Source: Adiantum capillus-veneris (taxonomy: Eukaryota; Streptophyta; Polypodiopsida; Polypodiales; Pteridaceae). Taken from it: DNA of 64,000 nucleotides. The stretch is from the NCBI GenBank assembly GCA_014529385.2, contig CM043962.1:128519074-128583073 (forward strand), read 5' to 3'. The translations under genes were made by a program, and so were the position numbers. The notes under the pieces were generated by a model. The model was given only the letters and a program-made list of their open reading frames with translations. It did no database searches and was not told the origin of the DNA. Positions 11,907 to 25,480 of the stretch are shown one piece after another. Every line of letters begins with the position of its first letter. The first letter of the stretch is position 1.

Positions 11907-11982
<76 letters not shown>
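11907..11982. repeat. (CT)n(AC)n compound microsatellite
   Basis: A CT run of about 20 units is followed directly by an AC run of about 18 units, immediately upstream of the PPR remnant. Confidence 0.97.
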
Positions 11983-11987
<5 letters not shown>

Positions 11988-12450
11988 TACTTTGTGAGGG
12001 TGGCATGCATGTCATGTGTGTATTCTTAGAGCTCACTTCTTGGGCCCACTGGATAGTCTCGCAGATAGGCCTCTAGGTAGGCCCAGTGGTTAGTGTCCTG
12101 AGGTAAGGGGAGATTGGCTCTCTCTCAAAGACACAATTTGCAATTCTCACTCAATCATTTGTCTTGTCTTTGCTACACATAAAACTGTGTCCCGCGGCCC
12201 GCCATAGGCAGAGTTCCATATCAACACAGAACAATGCATCTAAGCCTCTCTTTCCTCCCCTCTTTATTTGCTTGCAGGTCTATTGATAATGAAGAGGCAC
12301 AACAATGCCTTGATTCCTCCTCCTCCTTTTCTTGGTTTTTCAAGCCAAGCTTGCTCTATGCTTTGCTCGCTCCAAGCCCAGGTTGCCCTTATCAACAAAT
12401 ATGTGGGGAGGGGGGAAACGTCGATGGTAGTGAAAGGCACCTCTCTTAGG

Positions 12451-12472
12451 CTCTCTCTCTCTCTCTCTCTAG

Positions 12473-12518
<46 letters not shown>
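12451..12518. repeat. (CT)n microsatellite, interrupted
   Basis: Two CT runs separated by a short AGC interruption, together about 30 units. Confidence 0.95.
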
Positions 12519-12519
<1 letters not shown>

Positions 12520-12520
<1 letters not shown>

Positions 12521-13739
12521 CATTTTGGCATAAATAGGCGGAAAAAAATGATGTGTCCTTTTTATCATTGGCTAGGCAATTTCTTTTGGAGTGAGTAGGG
12601 GGGACCAATCTCGTTTAATGTTTTATTAAAGAGAATGATGGAAGATCCCATTTGTCAAACAGGAAGGAAAGGAATGGGTGCCGAACAAGAATCAACGAAA
12701 AACCGCGTTGGCAAAGCTAAGGGTTGCGGAGCAGAAGGGTGCCGCAGTGTAGTGATTGCAAGCAGGTGAAGACTCGTGACAAGGGAGGTGAGGCCTTGAG
12801 AGCGAAAAGGCGGCAGCAGTTGACGAACACCAACAGGGCACGGCCAGATGATTGTGGTTTCTTCTATAGAATAATGTAAAGCAGTGGTTGAGTGGCTACG
12901 AGATTGTACTTGGAAACCTCATCTGAAGGAGCTGGGCTCTAAACCTGTCTCCTACTTTTGAAAGACAGGAGATGACGCATTCCCATTTCCGAAAGGTAGG
13001 AGATGATGATGGGAGGAATCTTGAATGTAATGGAATAAAATGGAATAGCAGGCCGGCCAGGAAAGGAAGGATTTTTTCAGCTCTGATAGCTTCCCCTAAC
13101 TAAGGTAAGGTGTCGGCCACAACCCCTGCAATGATTTCAACGACGATGCTGCACGCAGATTCGTCCAACTCCATCCGGATCGATTAGTTCTTCACGCCTG
13201 CCCTCGTATGCACTCCCTGCTAAACTCCAATGAGTGCAACTTCTTTCAATTAGCGGGCAATCTATGCTCATGCAATGGAATGCTGGCTCGAATACAGAGG
13301 CGAGAGAAGGCCGGAGAAGGTCTTCAGTAGTGGATCCTCTTGAGTTGAGTTGTGGGCTAGTGCTCTTTGCATCTCTCATGGTGTGCACATGGCACCGTTC
13401 AGCCATGCGTTCGGCCAAAAAGCACTCTCCACCTCAGCAGGCCCTGCCACGCCCCTGTCCTCAAAGCATCGGATCCTGAACGTTGCCAACATAATGGAGC
13501 CCCCCCCCCTCCCCCCCGGCTCCCAACCCTCATCACATTCTCAACGTTCGTGAGGCGGGAAGAACTCTAAGGGATCTGCAGACCTGCAAAAGCTGCAAGC
13601 GAAGGATCATGAGCCTGTAGTCTAGCTACAGCAAGAAATAAGCCTGTAGTTCACTCAACGAACGCTTGGCGTGTGCGCAAGCCTGCGATCGGTGAGCACC
13701 TGTTCACTATTGAACGAATTGAAGAGTGAATGTTGCATG

Positions 13740-13740
<1 letters not shown>
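12520..13740. other. Intergenic region without a recognisable gene
   Basis: Overlapping open frames of 60-93 residues occur on both strands around 13137-13570 in a slightly GC-richer patch, but none resembles a known family and the frames shadow one another. A C-run occurs near 13501-13518. Confidence 0.55.

Positions 13741-13741
<1 letters not shown>

Positions 13742-13784
<43 letters not shown>
13742..13784. repeat. (CT)n microsatellite at the 5' side of copy A2
   Basis: A CT run of about 21 units. Copy A3 has a run at the same relative place (20051), so the repeat was probably carried by the retrotransposon. Confidence 0.93.
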
Positions 13785-13787
<3 letters not shown>

Positions 13788-16340
13788 TAAAGGGTGGTTT
13801 GCTTGCTTTTGTTATGTCGTAGCATTGTGCACTAGACTCTCCATCTTACCATAGCGCTACATTTGTAACACACAATGCTCTGAGGCACAACAATTCTCCA
13901 AGCCATAGCACATAAACATAACCATTTCTTCTGATTCACAGTGATTAAGGGTGGTTTTGAAAAAGAGAATCTGAGCGATGGTTCATATAATCCCCTACCT
14001 TTTGATTGCTCTACCACGGTCAGTCTTGTATGGAGCCGATAAAGGGTTATGAGTCAAATCAAGTAGTTGTCCACATCCAATCAAGATTGAAAGGCACTAA
14101 AGAAGGGAGATAACCGTGTCCAACTTGCAATACGGAAGGTAAGCCGATGAGAAGGCACCATCAACAAAAACAAGGAAGTCTTGTACATTTGTGTGTAGCT
14201 TTCTTAGCTTGATTTTTACCATTTTTTAAAAGTTTTTAAATGATTTAAAACTTATAAAATGGAAAAGGAACAAAATCAAAAATTTATCTAAGATTGACAC
14301 CAATCAAGACCAAAATTTTCATGGGTTGAGGACATGGGGAAGAGTGGGATGTGCCATCCCGTGAGTAGCATGAGATGATAGTGCATAGAGAAAAAATAAA
14401 ACTAAAATTGCAGACTCTCCTCGCTACTCTAGATGGTCTTAAGGATCAAATGACTAATTGAGTGAGTACGTGCAGAAGGATAAGCACTCTAGATGGTTTG
14501 AAGGATCAAATGACTAAATTGAGTGAGTATGTGTAGAAGGGTAAGCACTCGATGGCACAATTTTTTGTGCCATCTGACCCATTTATGCCTTCCATGTCTA
14601 GGGATGGTGGAATCGTATATAGAGAGGCTTTTATATCTTCTCTTGAAAATCAATCGAGACCTAGAGAAAACCCTGTCTTGAAAGACATGAACCTTCTCAA
14701 TTCAATGGTGAAGAAAATGATAGAAACAAAGATGCTATCTAAACTTCCCTGGGTGAAAGCATGTTAACTTGTCATGCTTTTTCATGTCCCGAACAATGCT
14801 AACTAGCACAATTTTGACATATGCTAACTAGTACAATAACTTGAGCTACATCTCCAAGATCTATGACATATGATATATCAATAGAAAGCACTTGAAACAA
14901 GGAATCCAAATGTATAACCTCCGACAAATTTTGATATTATTTGTAAAAAATTTACCGGACGCCCAACTTTTCGAAGATATGCTAACTTGAAACTACTAAC
15001 TAGCACAAAATGCGCGACAGGTTAACATGCTTTCACCCCCCTACACAAATGGCAAGACCTTCATAGTCTAAAAAATACCCCACTTGAGTACCAACCACTT
15101 AAAGCTAGTTTGTCATTAGGGCCAAAAGCCTACAAACGGTGGATGAGTCTCAAGGCATCATGAAAGATTTCGAGAGATTGGGCTCAATTTGAGAGCATTT
15201 TTGTGAAAGAATTTTTCTTGGAAAATGAACCATAATGAAACTAGGAGGATTGGGATAAAGCTATGCAATGGGGTAGGCCTTTGCTTGCTTACATTTTACA
15301 GAGTATAGAGAGACTTCAAGGAATAGATGACTTTCACAAAAGAAGATGGTTTATATGAGGGTTAGATAGACACTTCAAGCGAGAGTTAAAAATTAGTGCA
15401 CCTAATCCTTTGGAGGAAGCAACTAAGTTTGCACAAATTTAAGAAGATAATACTCGCTTGATAGCTTCCAGTCCCACTCAGATAGAGCCCAAATCCATAG
15501 ATATGGGGTATCACAACCTTTTCTAAAACAAAAAAGGAAATTTTCATTTAATAAGGAGGATAAACCACTATTTAAAAAGAGGGTTACAACAACATGAACT
15601 ATGCTAAACCAAGAGGACTTTCCAAAGGCTGAAAAAGAAAACTTCTGCTTCACTAGTTTGTCACTCGACCATTCTCAATGGAATTGTTTGAAGAACAAAA
15701 GAAAGAAGGATGATGAAAATGGTAAAAGTCCTGACAAGAGTTATAAATATATGTAGATCCATGTGATCTAAATGCTTTCGATACATGGTAATGAAAAGTA
15801 TAAATTCACAGGAGTGTGCATAAGAAAAATAGCACCATTGTTGTTTGTTAACCAACAACCTTTGGTCCACGTGAAGAAGTGAAAATGCATGGGTTTGTAA
15901 AATGGAAAAAAGGTTAGAGTCATGATACATGACTCTGCCATAGATAAATTTGTAAATTATGCTCTTGTCAAGAAATTAAAACTTTCTCAAGAACGAATTG
16001 CTGACCAATGTTTTGTCTCGATGATGCATGGTCAAGACACGAAGATATGGGATACACTGGTATCCAATTTGGAAGTTGATATACAAGGGTATAATGATAT
16101 GCTCGACTTCCACATTATGAATATGGATCGTGCGCACTTGGCTTTGGGAAAGGAATGGTTGTGGGGTCTAGGACTTTCTTTGAAACGGAGTAACCAACAA
16201 AACTCACTAGAATTTGAAAAAGAAGGTACACAGTTTGTTATACAATGTGACCATGATGTGCAGAATAGTCCTTTGGTATGCTCTCTTGAGTTGCAAAACC
16301 TTGTTAATAAAAGGTCTTGTGATGTATAAGAAACTTGTAA
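13785..16340 (+). pseudogene. Family A gypsy leader-gag-protease remnant, copy A2
   Basis: A ~450-bp leader shared with A3 is followed by gag from about 14260 (ATGGAAAAGG). A 71-residue open piece at 14552-14767 contains FNSMVKKM-type Gag text before being interrupted by the MITE at 14751. Gag resumes at about 15043, with conserved text such as WGLDRHFKREL readable through frameshifts. The zinc-knuckle region is at about 15640-15690. A 135-residue open frame at 15922-16329 is the protease domain: HDSAIDKFVNYALVKKL replaces the usual D-S-G-A-T start, then come LVSNLEVDIQGYNDM and the segment GKEWLWGLG. Homology ends near 16335 in a C-rich tract. RT, RNase H and integrase are absent, so this copy is truncated. 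Confidence 0.8.
14751..15038. mobile_element. 288-bp MITE-like element in copy A2
   Basis: The left end GGGTGAAAGCATGTTAAC is the exact reverse complement of the right end GTTAACATGCTTTCACCC, an 18-bp perfect terminal inverted repeat; weaker symmetry continues inward about 12 bp. CCCT at 14747-14750 and CCCT at 15039-15042 flank it as a candidate 4-bp target duplication. Copy A3 lacks the insert and shows the empty site near 21045. No coding capacity is present. Internal words such as GCTAACTAGCACAA recur on both halves. The superfamily is not clear: a 4-bp target duplication is unusual for common plant DNA transposons, and 3 bp cannot be excluded because the site is C-rich. Confidence 0.88.
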
Positions 16341-19300
16341 TAAAAGCCCCCCCCCCGCCCCCGCCTCCCCAAATATTCTCGTACTAGTTTTTAACATTAA
16401 CGTTGGCACAGCAGGTTCAATTTTTAGCTTCTTGCAAGCCAAGAAAGAGGATTCATACAATCCATATCATGACTGATTGTCAAGCTAGACATGGGTTTAG
16501 CCTCTCATCCCACTCTCTTTAGGAACTCTTGACTCACATAGCCTTGCAAGCCTTGTGAGAGGGGCAACGTTTATGTCCTTTAACATTGATTTTTTAGTAG
16601 TTATGTTGTCGAATCTAGAATTTACTAAGCCTTCTTGATCTAGTATGAATGCAGAAGTGCTTTACATGATATCATGTCAATCTGGTTACATGAAAGTGAA
16701 AATTTCTTTTTGTCACACACACAACACATACACATAGGGCACTGTTACATTGATTAAGTTTTCCACTAAAATGCACAAAAAGGTTGACAATAATTTTGCA
16801 TAACCCCATGATGTTCATATTCATCTCATTCAATAGCTACAGTACAATTTCATAATTGATAATTAGAAACCAATAATCACATTAAAAAACATGATTGGGG
16901 TGCAACAAAAGTTGAAACAACCATTTATCTTGCTTGTGTGAGTTCTAGAACATGTCTACCAGCTAAGAAATATGCTATCTTAGAAAAGAGGAACATTCCT
17001 TTTGTAGTAGGTAAAAATGGAGGAAGAATCCCCTAAAACAAGGGACTTTGGAATCCACTGTGAAGAGGTTCTTTTCTTGTCAGTTTGGGGGGTTGGCAAG
17101 TGGTGTTGAGGATAAGGTTGTTGTGGACATCAATAATGTTTTATTTCCTTAGTAGAAGCCTTGTCTTCAAGCAATGACCTCCTCAACTATATCTTTTTTC
17201 TTTTCTAGCTGCTCTTTTCCTGTGTGCTTTCTGTTTCTCTCATTGTTTGCTTGGCTTCTTTCTGGCAGGAGATTGGATTGGGTTAGACATTGTAAACTGA
17301 ATTTGTTGTGTTGTTGGACCTATGGCTCAAGCTCTTTGGCTTGCTATAGGCATCGATCATCTCTTGATGCTTAGGCTTATGTTGGTCTGTAGATGTAGTC
17401 GATCTTTGCTTTGTTGGAGTGTGACTTGGAGGGTTAAGACAACTTTTAAAATTGGCCTAGTAATCTCCTGTGATGATACTTGGTGAAGATCATGTTGAAT
17501 TGTGTAGCAGCTCTTCATTTGATGTATCTAGAATCATATATTATAAGAGATTAGAGACCATAGAATCATCCACATCTTATGGACTGTTTTACCTTATGAA
17601 GTGGATGGTTGTGGATCTTTGAAAATGTGCACCATTAGTTTGGCATAATCTCATTACCCTCTTGACCATAAAATTGTGTTCAAACTGGAAGTGCACAGGT
17701 GTCAATAGTAGCTAATATTTGCATCCTAGCTTTGTCAGATTCATATTCGTTAGGAAGCTCTTGAGGCTCATGTTGGAAATCGTCGTCAATTTCTCTATAC
17801 ATGCGTTCAACACACGGTCAATCTTTCCATTTTTTCAATCTCAAAGACCCAAGGAAGGCTTTTGTAGGCATCGTTAAATTCTTTTATCAAAGTTGTGCTT
17901 GTTGTCAACTCAAAGTCCGCTACCATGAGCTTGCCTATTTCACTAGACTCTTGTGTTGTCACATTGATCTTTGTTGTTACATTATCATGGCCTAATCTAA
18001 TACATCATGAATGGCCATCCTAAAATGACTAAATAGTATAGGATACTTCTCAAAATCATTGTAGCAAAAAAAGGGGAAAATTCTATGCCATGTATCATCA
18101 TTATTATATGTTCAAGGACTCCAAGCGTCCCTCCAGATGGGCATCTACAAGTTACAGCTTCATCAGTGTTTTTTTAACGCTTTTGTGCCCCATTTCTTGC
18201 GTGTGTTTCAAAGGAGTCTTAAGTTCCCTCTATATGGGCATTCGTGAGTTGCAACTTCATCCATTTTTTTTTTAATGCTTTCATGCCCCATTTCTTCCAC
18301 TTTCTTTGGTAGCAATACTCACACCTACCCACATATCTAAGATTGTCATAGTCCTTACGCCCTTGTATTCTAAAGGAAAGGTGGTATTGCTACCCCCGTT
18401 TGGAGAGGGTTGGTAGAGATTTACCTTGTTCAAGGGAACCCTTAGTGTTTCAAGCTCTGGTTGCATTTCTTTTGCCACATTATTTAATGCATCCTTATGA
18501 TTGTGGCAAGACTGCTTTGTGGAATTTGTAAATGTATTCAGAGTTTCCCACAAGTTTGGGCTTACTTTGAGTAAAGCAACCAAAGGTATTGTGACGTATC
18601 CTATACAGGAGACCATGCACATTGTTAAGGTAGGGGTCCTGGACGGGTGAACCACATCTTAGATATTAACGCTAGGTTGGTAACCTAAGAGGACACAAAA
18701 GTGTCCTTTCAGGGTTTTGTAAAAAAACTTCCAAAACCAAAGTAGATCCGCTCATTTTGGAAAATCCTTTCATGAGCTCATAGTTCAAGTCCCATTACAA
18801 ATGGCTAAAATGAGAAACTTGTAAAATTTATCATCTCTAGGTCATAGCAGGCCTCCAAAGTCAATGGACCAATCCATTTTTCCCAAAACAACCCTTCTTA
18901 CAATCAATTACATATAAATGAGACTGGGGATTTTTGCAGGACATGAAACTAAGAACCACATCATCCCCCCCTTTTTTTGTGAAGAGTTACTTCACTCTCA
19001 CATGAAGAGGTGTTTCACAACAAAAGTACACAAGTGAAAAAGAAATGTATGAAATACTTGTGTACAAAAGCACTATGCATGAAAGCACGGGTTCCAGACG
19101 TTGTCCAAAGAAGTCCTTTGTGGTAAGATCGCCCATAATTGTGAGCACACACACGAGCACTACACTTGCCATGTATATGTAATTTGCACCATTAATCAAC
19201 AAGATTGTACAGTCGACATTTTAGACCAGTGATGATCAACATTAATATGAAGATCATGACATGAAGACAATGACACATAAAGACAACGAAATGAAGATGA

Positions 19301-19640
19301 AGACGACACTACAAAAATAGCAGAAAACGACAAAGACATGCAGACAAATTTTGAAGCAGATACACATGAATACCCTTTCACACAGAATGAATGAATGAAT
19401 GAAAATTTATTGTACTCTAGGACTACTAGTGAGCCAACTAAGTCTCACTTGTGAACCATAGTGATGAATCCAATTGAAAATTGCTATGATGTATCATGGG
19501 ACATTGAACCATGGTGATGAATCAAATCGAACTGCCATGATGTATCTAGTAGATGAATCTTGTTAGACTAGGAGTATACCATGACATGAACATAGGAACC
19601 CAAAAACACATGAAGTCTTTGTAAAACCCCATGTTTGTCT
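16340..19640. other. Long region without a recognisable gene
   Basis: Open frames up to 124 residues (18655-18281, minus) are unrecognised and not supported by any motif. A diverged ~97-bp direct duplication lies at 18117-18298 (ATGGGCAT at 18137, ATGGGCA at 18234). A 54-bp duplication begins GAACCAT at 19452 and 19506, and a short (GAAT)n run lies near 19385-19402. Because a polypurine tract and copia-type LTR follow at 19642, part of this region may be the eroded interior of a copia element, but I cannot find its protein domains. Confidence 0.5.
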
Positions 19641-19641
19641 T

Positions 19642-19651
19642 AAGGGGGCGA
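19642..19651 (+). other. Polypurine tract of a copia-type element
   Basis: AAGGGGGCGA directly precedes an LTR that starts TGTAAGG. This is the plus-strand primer position expected just upstream of a 3' LTR. Confidence 0.65.
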
Positions 19652-19652
19652 T

Positions 19653-19990
19653 TGTAAGGGTAAGCCCAACTTGTGGCACCATATGGGAAATCCCTCTAGC
19701 CACTTAGGAAGAGATAAATGATGAGATGGTCCAATAGCAAGAGGGTGCAGCCTCTCTAGCCAATGATTGTAAAGCACTAAGCCTATTTAAGAGGCTACTT
19801 TCTAATAAGGCATTGCAGTTTGAGCTACTATCACTGTGTTTATACGCTTTCCCTTTATGATCTTGTAATTGGTGTAACCTAACCTTAATCTCCATCTCTC
19901 CAACCCTAACACTAACATCTAAGGCTTCATCCACCATAGCCTGATACTAACCATTGGCAATTAAAAAATATGTTTCAAACTAACCCAACA
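19653..19990 (+). mobile_element. Copia-type 3' LTR, family F copy 1
   Basis: It starts TGTAAGGGTAAGCCCAACTTG and ends AACCCAACA, giving TG...CA borders and 338 bp. Its sequence matches 25311-25686 over nearly its full length. It lacks the CT microsatellite that copy 2 carries at the equivalent of about 19850. Confidence 0.75.
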
Positions 19991-20048
19991 AGAACCACTA
20001 GTCTTGCATGTAACCTATAGTCACTGAGCACTACCAAGCTAGCCATCC

Positions 20049-20050
<2 letters not shown>

Positions 20051-20097
<47 letters not shown>
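20051..20097. repeat. (CT)n microsatellite at the 5' side of copy A3
   Basis: A CT run of about 23 units at the same relative position as that of copy A2 (13742). Confidence 0.93.
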
Positions 20098-20102
<5 letters not shown>

Positions 20103-23010
20103 GGTGGTTTGCTTTCTTTCGTTATGTTGTAGCATTGTGGCACTAGGCTCTCCATCTTACCATAGCGCTACATCTTACTATAGCGCTACATCTCTAACAC
20201 ACAATGCTCTGAGGCACAACAATTTGCCAAATCAAAGCACATAAACGTAACCATTACTTTTGATTCACAACAGTGATTAAGGGTGGTTTTTGAAAAGAGA
20301 ATCTAAGAGATGGTTCACACAACCCCCTACCTTTTGATTTCTCTACCATAGTCACTCTTATATGGAGCCGATAAAGGGTTATGAGTCAAATCAAGTAGTT
20401 TTCCACGTCCAATCAAGCTCAAAAGGCATTAAAGAAGGGAGATAACCATGTCCAATTGCAGTACGAAAGATAAGCCGATGAGAAGGCACGTCACCCAAAA
20501 CAAGGAAGTGTTGTACATTTGTGCTTTCTTAGCTTGCTTTTTACCATCTTTTCAAAGTTTTTAAGTGAGTTTCACTTTAAAACTTACAAAATGGAAAAGA
20601 AACAAAATTCAAAACCATCCGAGATTGACACCAATCAAGACCAAAATATGCATGGGTTGAGGACATGGGATAGAGTTGGATGTGCCTTCTCGTGAGCAGC
20701 ATGAGATGATAGTGCATACAAAAAACATATAACTAAAATTGCAGACTCTCCTTGCGACTCTAGATGGTCTCAAGGATCAAATGACTAATTGAGTGAGTAT
20801 GTGCGGTCTCAAGGATCAAATGACTAAGTACGTGCAGAAGGGTAAGAACTCGATAACACAATGTTTTGTGCCATCTAACCCAAATATGCCTTCCACATCT
20901 AGGGACGGTGGAATCGTATATAGAGAGGCTGCTATACCTTCTCTTGAAAATCAGTCGAGACCTAGAGAAAACCCTGTCCTCAAAGACATGAAATCATCTC
21001 AATTCAATGGTGAAGAAAATGATAGAAACAACGATGCTATCTAAACTTTCCTACAGAAATGGCAAGGCCTTCATAGGCTAAAGGTACCCCACTTTAATAC
21101 CAACCACTTAAGGCTAGTTTGTCAATGGGGCCAAAAGCCTACAAATGGTGGATGAGTCTCAAGGCACCAGGAAAGATTCCAGGAGATTGGGCTCAATTTG
21201 AGAGCATTTTTGTGAACAAATTTCTCTCAAAAAACGGACCAGAAGAAAGTAGGAGGATTGGGATAAAGCTATGCAATGGGGTAGGCCTTTGCTAACTTAC
21301 ATTACAAAGTATAGAGAATTAATCCTCAAACTTCAGGGAATAGATGACTTTCACAAAACAAGAGGGTTTATATGGGGGTTAGATAGACACTTCAAGCGAG
21401 AGTTAAAAAGTAGTGCACCTAAACCTTTGGAGGAAGCAATTAAGTTTGCACAAATTTAAGAAGGTAGTACTCTCTTGATAGCCTCTAATCCCACTCAGAT
21501 TGAGCCCAAATCCATAGATATGGGGGTATCATAGCCTTTTCTAAAAGGAAAAAGGGAAATTCCATTTAATAGGGAGGATAAACCACTATTTAAAAAGAGG
21601 GTTGCAACAGGACCTAGGCTAAACCAAGAGGATTTTGCAAAGGCTAAAAAAGGAAACTTTCACTTCACTTGTTTGTCACTCGACCATTCTCAATGGAATT
21701 GTCTGAAGAAAAAAAGAAAGAAGGATGATGAAAGTGGTAAAATTCTTGACAAGAGCCATGAATATAGGTAGATCCATGTAGTCCAAATGCTTTCAATACA
21801 TGGTAATGAAAAGTATAAATTCACAGGAGTGTGCATAAAGACAAAAATCACCATTGTTGTTTGTTAACCAGAATGTGGAAATCAAGCTTTGGTCCACGTG
21901 AACAAGTGAAAATGCATGGGTTTGTAAATTGGAAAGAGGGTTAGAGTCATGACAAATGGATCTGCCACATAACTTTGTAAATTATGCTCTTGTCAAGAAA
22001 TTAAAAATTTCTCAACAACGAAGTACTCACCAACATGTCGACTCCATGATGCATGGTGAAGACAAGAAGTCATGGGATACACTGGTATCCAATTTAGAAG
22101 TTGATATACAAGGGTATAATGATATGCTTAACTTCCAGATTATGAATGTGGATCGTGCGGACTTGGATTTGGGAAGGGAATGGTTGTGGGGGCTAGGACC
22201 TTCTTTGAAATGGAGTAACCAACAAACTCACTAGAATTTGAAAAATAAGGTAAAAGGTTTGTTATACAAGGTGAGCATGATGTACAATGGTTTCAATTTG
22301 TTGTGTTTAAGGACATTGATGTGGAAATGAGAGATCATGTTTCTTACTCATCTTTGTCTTCTCATAGTGATTGTGGAGCTGATTTAAAAGCATTTCTAGA
22401 AGAATTTAAAGATGTTTTCCCTTTTGATTTCCCAAAAGGTTTACCTCATAAAAGAGGTGAAGTAGATCATGCTATTGAATGAGTTACAGATGCAAAGCCT
22501 ATATGTAAACCACCTTATAGACTAGGCCAATCACAACACTTAGAAGTAGACAAGCAATTGCAAGATAAAGGTTTTACTACACCTAGCAATTATACATGGG
22601 CTTCACCAATCTTATTGGTGAAAAAAAAGGTGGTTCTATGCAACCTTGTGTCGACTATAGAGCACTAAATAATATCACAACTAAGAACATGTTCCCTATG
22701 CCTAGAATGGAAGATCTTTTTGATTAGTTAGAGGGAGCCAAGTATTGTACCAAGATCGACTTATGATCCGACTATCATCAAGTTAGAATAAGAGCTCCAG
22801 ATGTTGCAAAAACAACCTTTAAGACTAGATATGGGCATTATGAGTTTTTGGTAATGTCTTTTGGGATTAACAATGCACCTGCTACCTTTATAAAGCTGAT
22901 GAATAGCATTCTACGGCCCTGTCTAGGCAAATTGTAGTAGTCTTTCTTGATGATATCTTTATCTATAGTCGTACTGGAGAGGAACATTTAGAAAAGTGTT
23001 GCTAAAAAAA
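20098..23010 (+). pseudogene. Family A gypsy leader-gag-protease-RT remnant, copy A3
   Basis: The leader is shared with A2. Gag starts at about 20591. Open pieces at 20793-21044 and 21271-21459 match A1 and A2 (FNGEENDRNN, WGLDRHFKREL), and the zinc-knuckle region lies near 21660-21710. Protease text fills 21956-22234 with NFVNYALVKKL and GREWLWGLG. RT begins near 22460, with readable blocks such as KPPYRLGQSQHLEVDKQLQD, then LLVKKK, YRALN-like and [10 protein letters not shown] text, and the catalytic FLDD at 22943-22954. Homology fades at about 23010, soon after GEEHLEK. Two of the stops sit where the family has Gln (FD-stop-LEG near 22725) and Arg (IDL-stop-SDYHQ near 22763). RNase H and integrase are absent. 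Confidence 0.82.
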
Positions 23011-25310
23011 TATATCAATAGTGAGTTTTGTTTTTCTTTAATGTATTTTTTGTCATGGATTTGGGCTTTCTCAATCAACAAGGTGTAAACTTGGATTCCC
23101 TCAGTAGCCAACTGCATTATTAAAGGGGTGCCCAGGTTGAAAACCCATTCTTCATTGTAAATTGACTAAAACTTATAGTCATACGTTGATTACTAGTTCA
23201 AAGAATACTCTAGTATGGACCAATGGTATTCTCAATCACGCTCTCTTTTACTTGTAAATGCTCTTACCATATCTTCAAAAACAAATTAGGGTACTTAAGT
23301 TGAGCTTACAATCATTTACCAATGTCAAGATATGGATTTTCACTTGCAATTGTAAATGTTAAGCTATGCTTGTGAATATACTTTGCAAAACATGTTTGTT
23401 AGTGCCGGAGTGAACCATAGGTTATGAACATGCTTTGTAAAACAGTGTACTCATGATAGTTTTCCAATTCCAAGGAAACTTGATTGCGCACTGCAATTCC
23501 GGCCGGGAATGGTTGCAAAATTGACGGCTGTGATTGGCTGCCCTCCGACCCCCGACTGTGATGGATATATTGCCTACCTTTAGGGAGGTGCTCCATCATA
23601 ATTATCTATTATGTTTAGCAATCATAAATATGGTTACTCTAAAGACAATCTTAGCCACTTTGGTTGCCTTGCTATGTTGTGCTTAGAAGGTCCTCTTAAT
23701 TGAGATAGACCAATACTCTGGAATGTCTTGACACGAATGAAGTTTGATGCAAGTTTCTAAGGCGAAGGGAACTCATACTCTCCCATGTGTAGTCTTAGTA
23801 GAGAAGATGTGAGGAAAAAACATCCCCATCTTAGTATCATCATTTGCTATGCCCCATTTGAGGAGGGGGATTCATTTAACCTTACTTTACACCTTAGAGC
23901 CTTGAGAGGAAAAAACAACTACCTCAACATTCTCCCTAAAGCATAATCGTACTATTTTGACACTATCCTCTTCAATACAATGAAGTCTGTGTTCTAATAA
24001 ACTAGTTTTTGGGGAGCCATTTCAAGGGCTTTGATTTGCTCAAGTACAACATTGTGTTTTACCCATTTGTGGTTTATTCCAAATTAATTTTATTTGTAAT
24101 GGGCATAAATTTTTCTTAGTTCTGTTATAGTTCTCAAAGAAAGTATAATGAAAACGTTTTTTTGTTCATTGGATAAATCTAAAACCACAAATGTATCACT
24201 CTCAAAATGAATATAGGTGTGCATATTGACTAGTATTAGCCAATTCACAATGCCTTCCATGTAAGTCTACGTAGGCCTATAAGGGTACTCCCCCTAAAAA
24301 GCTTGTAGCTAAATATCCTTCTGAATTTGAAGATGTTGAGAGTACTTCAACGTGAATGTATCCTGGGTCATGAAGACAAGGTCATCTTGAATAGTATGGT
24401 ATTACGTAAGTAGCAACTTTACAAATTATGGTTTTGGACAAGGGTTGGATTTTGGATGCATCTCTGGACCATTGGATAAAGCTTGCACATTAGTGCCACA
24501 TGGCAAGCTAATGATAGAAAAAAATGGTGTTTGTGCTAAATGTGGATGCTTATCTAAATGTTCAAGGACCCAGTTATACCTGCTCATTCTAAATGATCAC
24601 TATGGTTGCAAGGATGAGGTAGTGTCAACAAAATTTACTTTTTGGTCTACTTAAAGTAACTTTTGCTCGGTAGGATTGGCAATTTTTGATAGCAAACACA
24701 AAGATAGTAAAGGACCAAGAGTTGTAAGATAAAAGAAACATGCATTTCATGTCCTAGGACTTCCAAAATGATGGAGCCACTCTCAAAGGTGCCTAGGGAT
24801 TTCATTTTGAATTCCAAACATGATTTTGTAAGAATCAAAATAACCTTAAAATGGTCCCCAAATCACTCCAAAAGAGAGCGAAGTGGCCTGATAAAAGAGG
24901 GAAGCAGGGCAACAAGTGCTAAGGGTGGAGGAATTGGCCTATACAAGATGGTTGGCAGTGGGGAAGGGTCCTAGGGGAGACACCCTAGCTTGTTTGTAGG
25001 GCAATGGAACCTCCCTCATCCCACTCTACCTAAAATAGGGCCCCAAAAGTAGGCCTTTTTTAGGAAATATAAAATAAGGGAGGGGCTTATTTTTAATTAA
25101 GGTTGAGGGCTATATATTCATCATGGACCATTGATAGCTACAAAGCTCCTCAATGCCATAACTATGTACACACAAGCTAGTATGTTCTATATCGTACATA
25201 TTTTATTTTCCTCTCCAACTTGTCTCCATTCCATAGGTCTTTTGGCTCGATGAGTGTCTTTTGAGACTTAGAGATTTGCTTCATCAACAACATGCTTTAG
25301 ATAGCCGTTA
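23010..25310. other. Region without a recognisable gene
   Basis: Only short unrelated open frames occur. No clear repeats, LTR borders or protein motifs were seen. Confidence 0.55.
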
Positions 25311-25480
25311 TGTTGGGGTAAGCCCAACTTGTGGGAAAGCCCTCTAGCCACTTAGGAAAGATGAGATGACACAATCCAATAGCAAGAGAATGCAATCTCT
25401 CTAGCCAATGATTATACAGCACTAAGCCTACTTAAGAGGCTATTCTCTGATGAATCATTTGCACTTTGAGTTTTAATCAT

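Noticed and set aside
13137-13570. Cluster of overlapping frames in a GC-richer patch
   Set aside because: Frames on both strands shadow each other, with no motif, no splice context and no repeat relationship that would support a gene.
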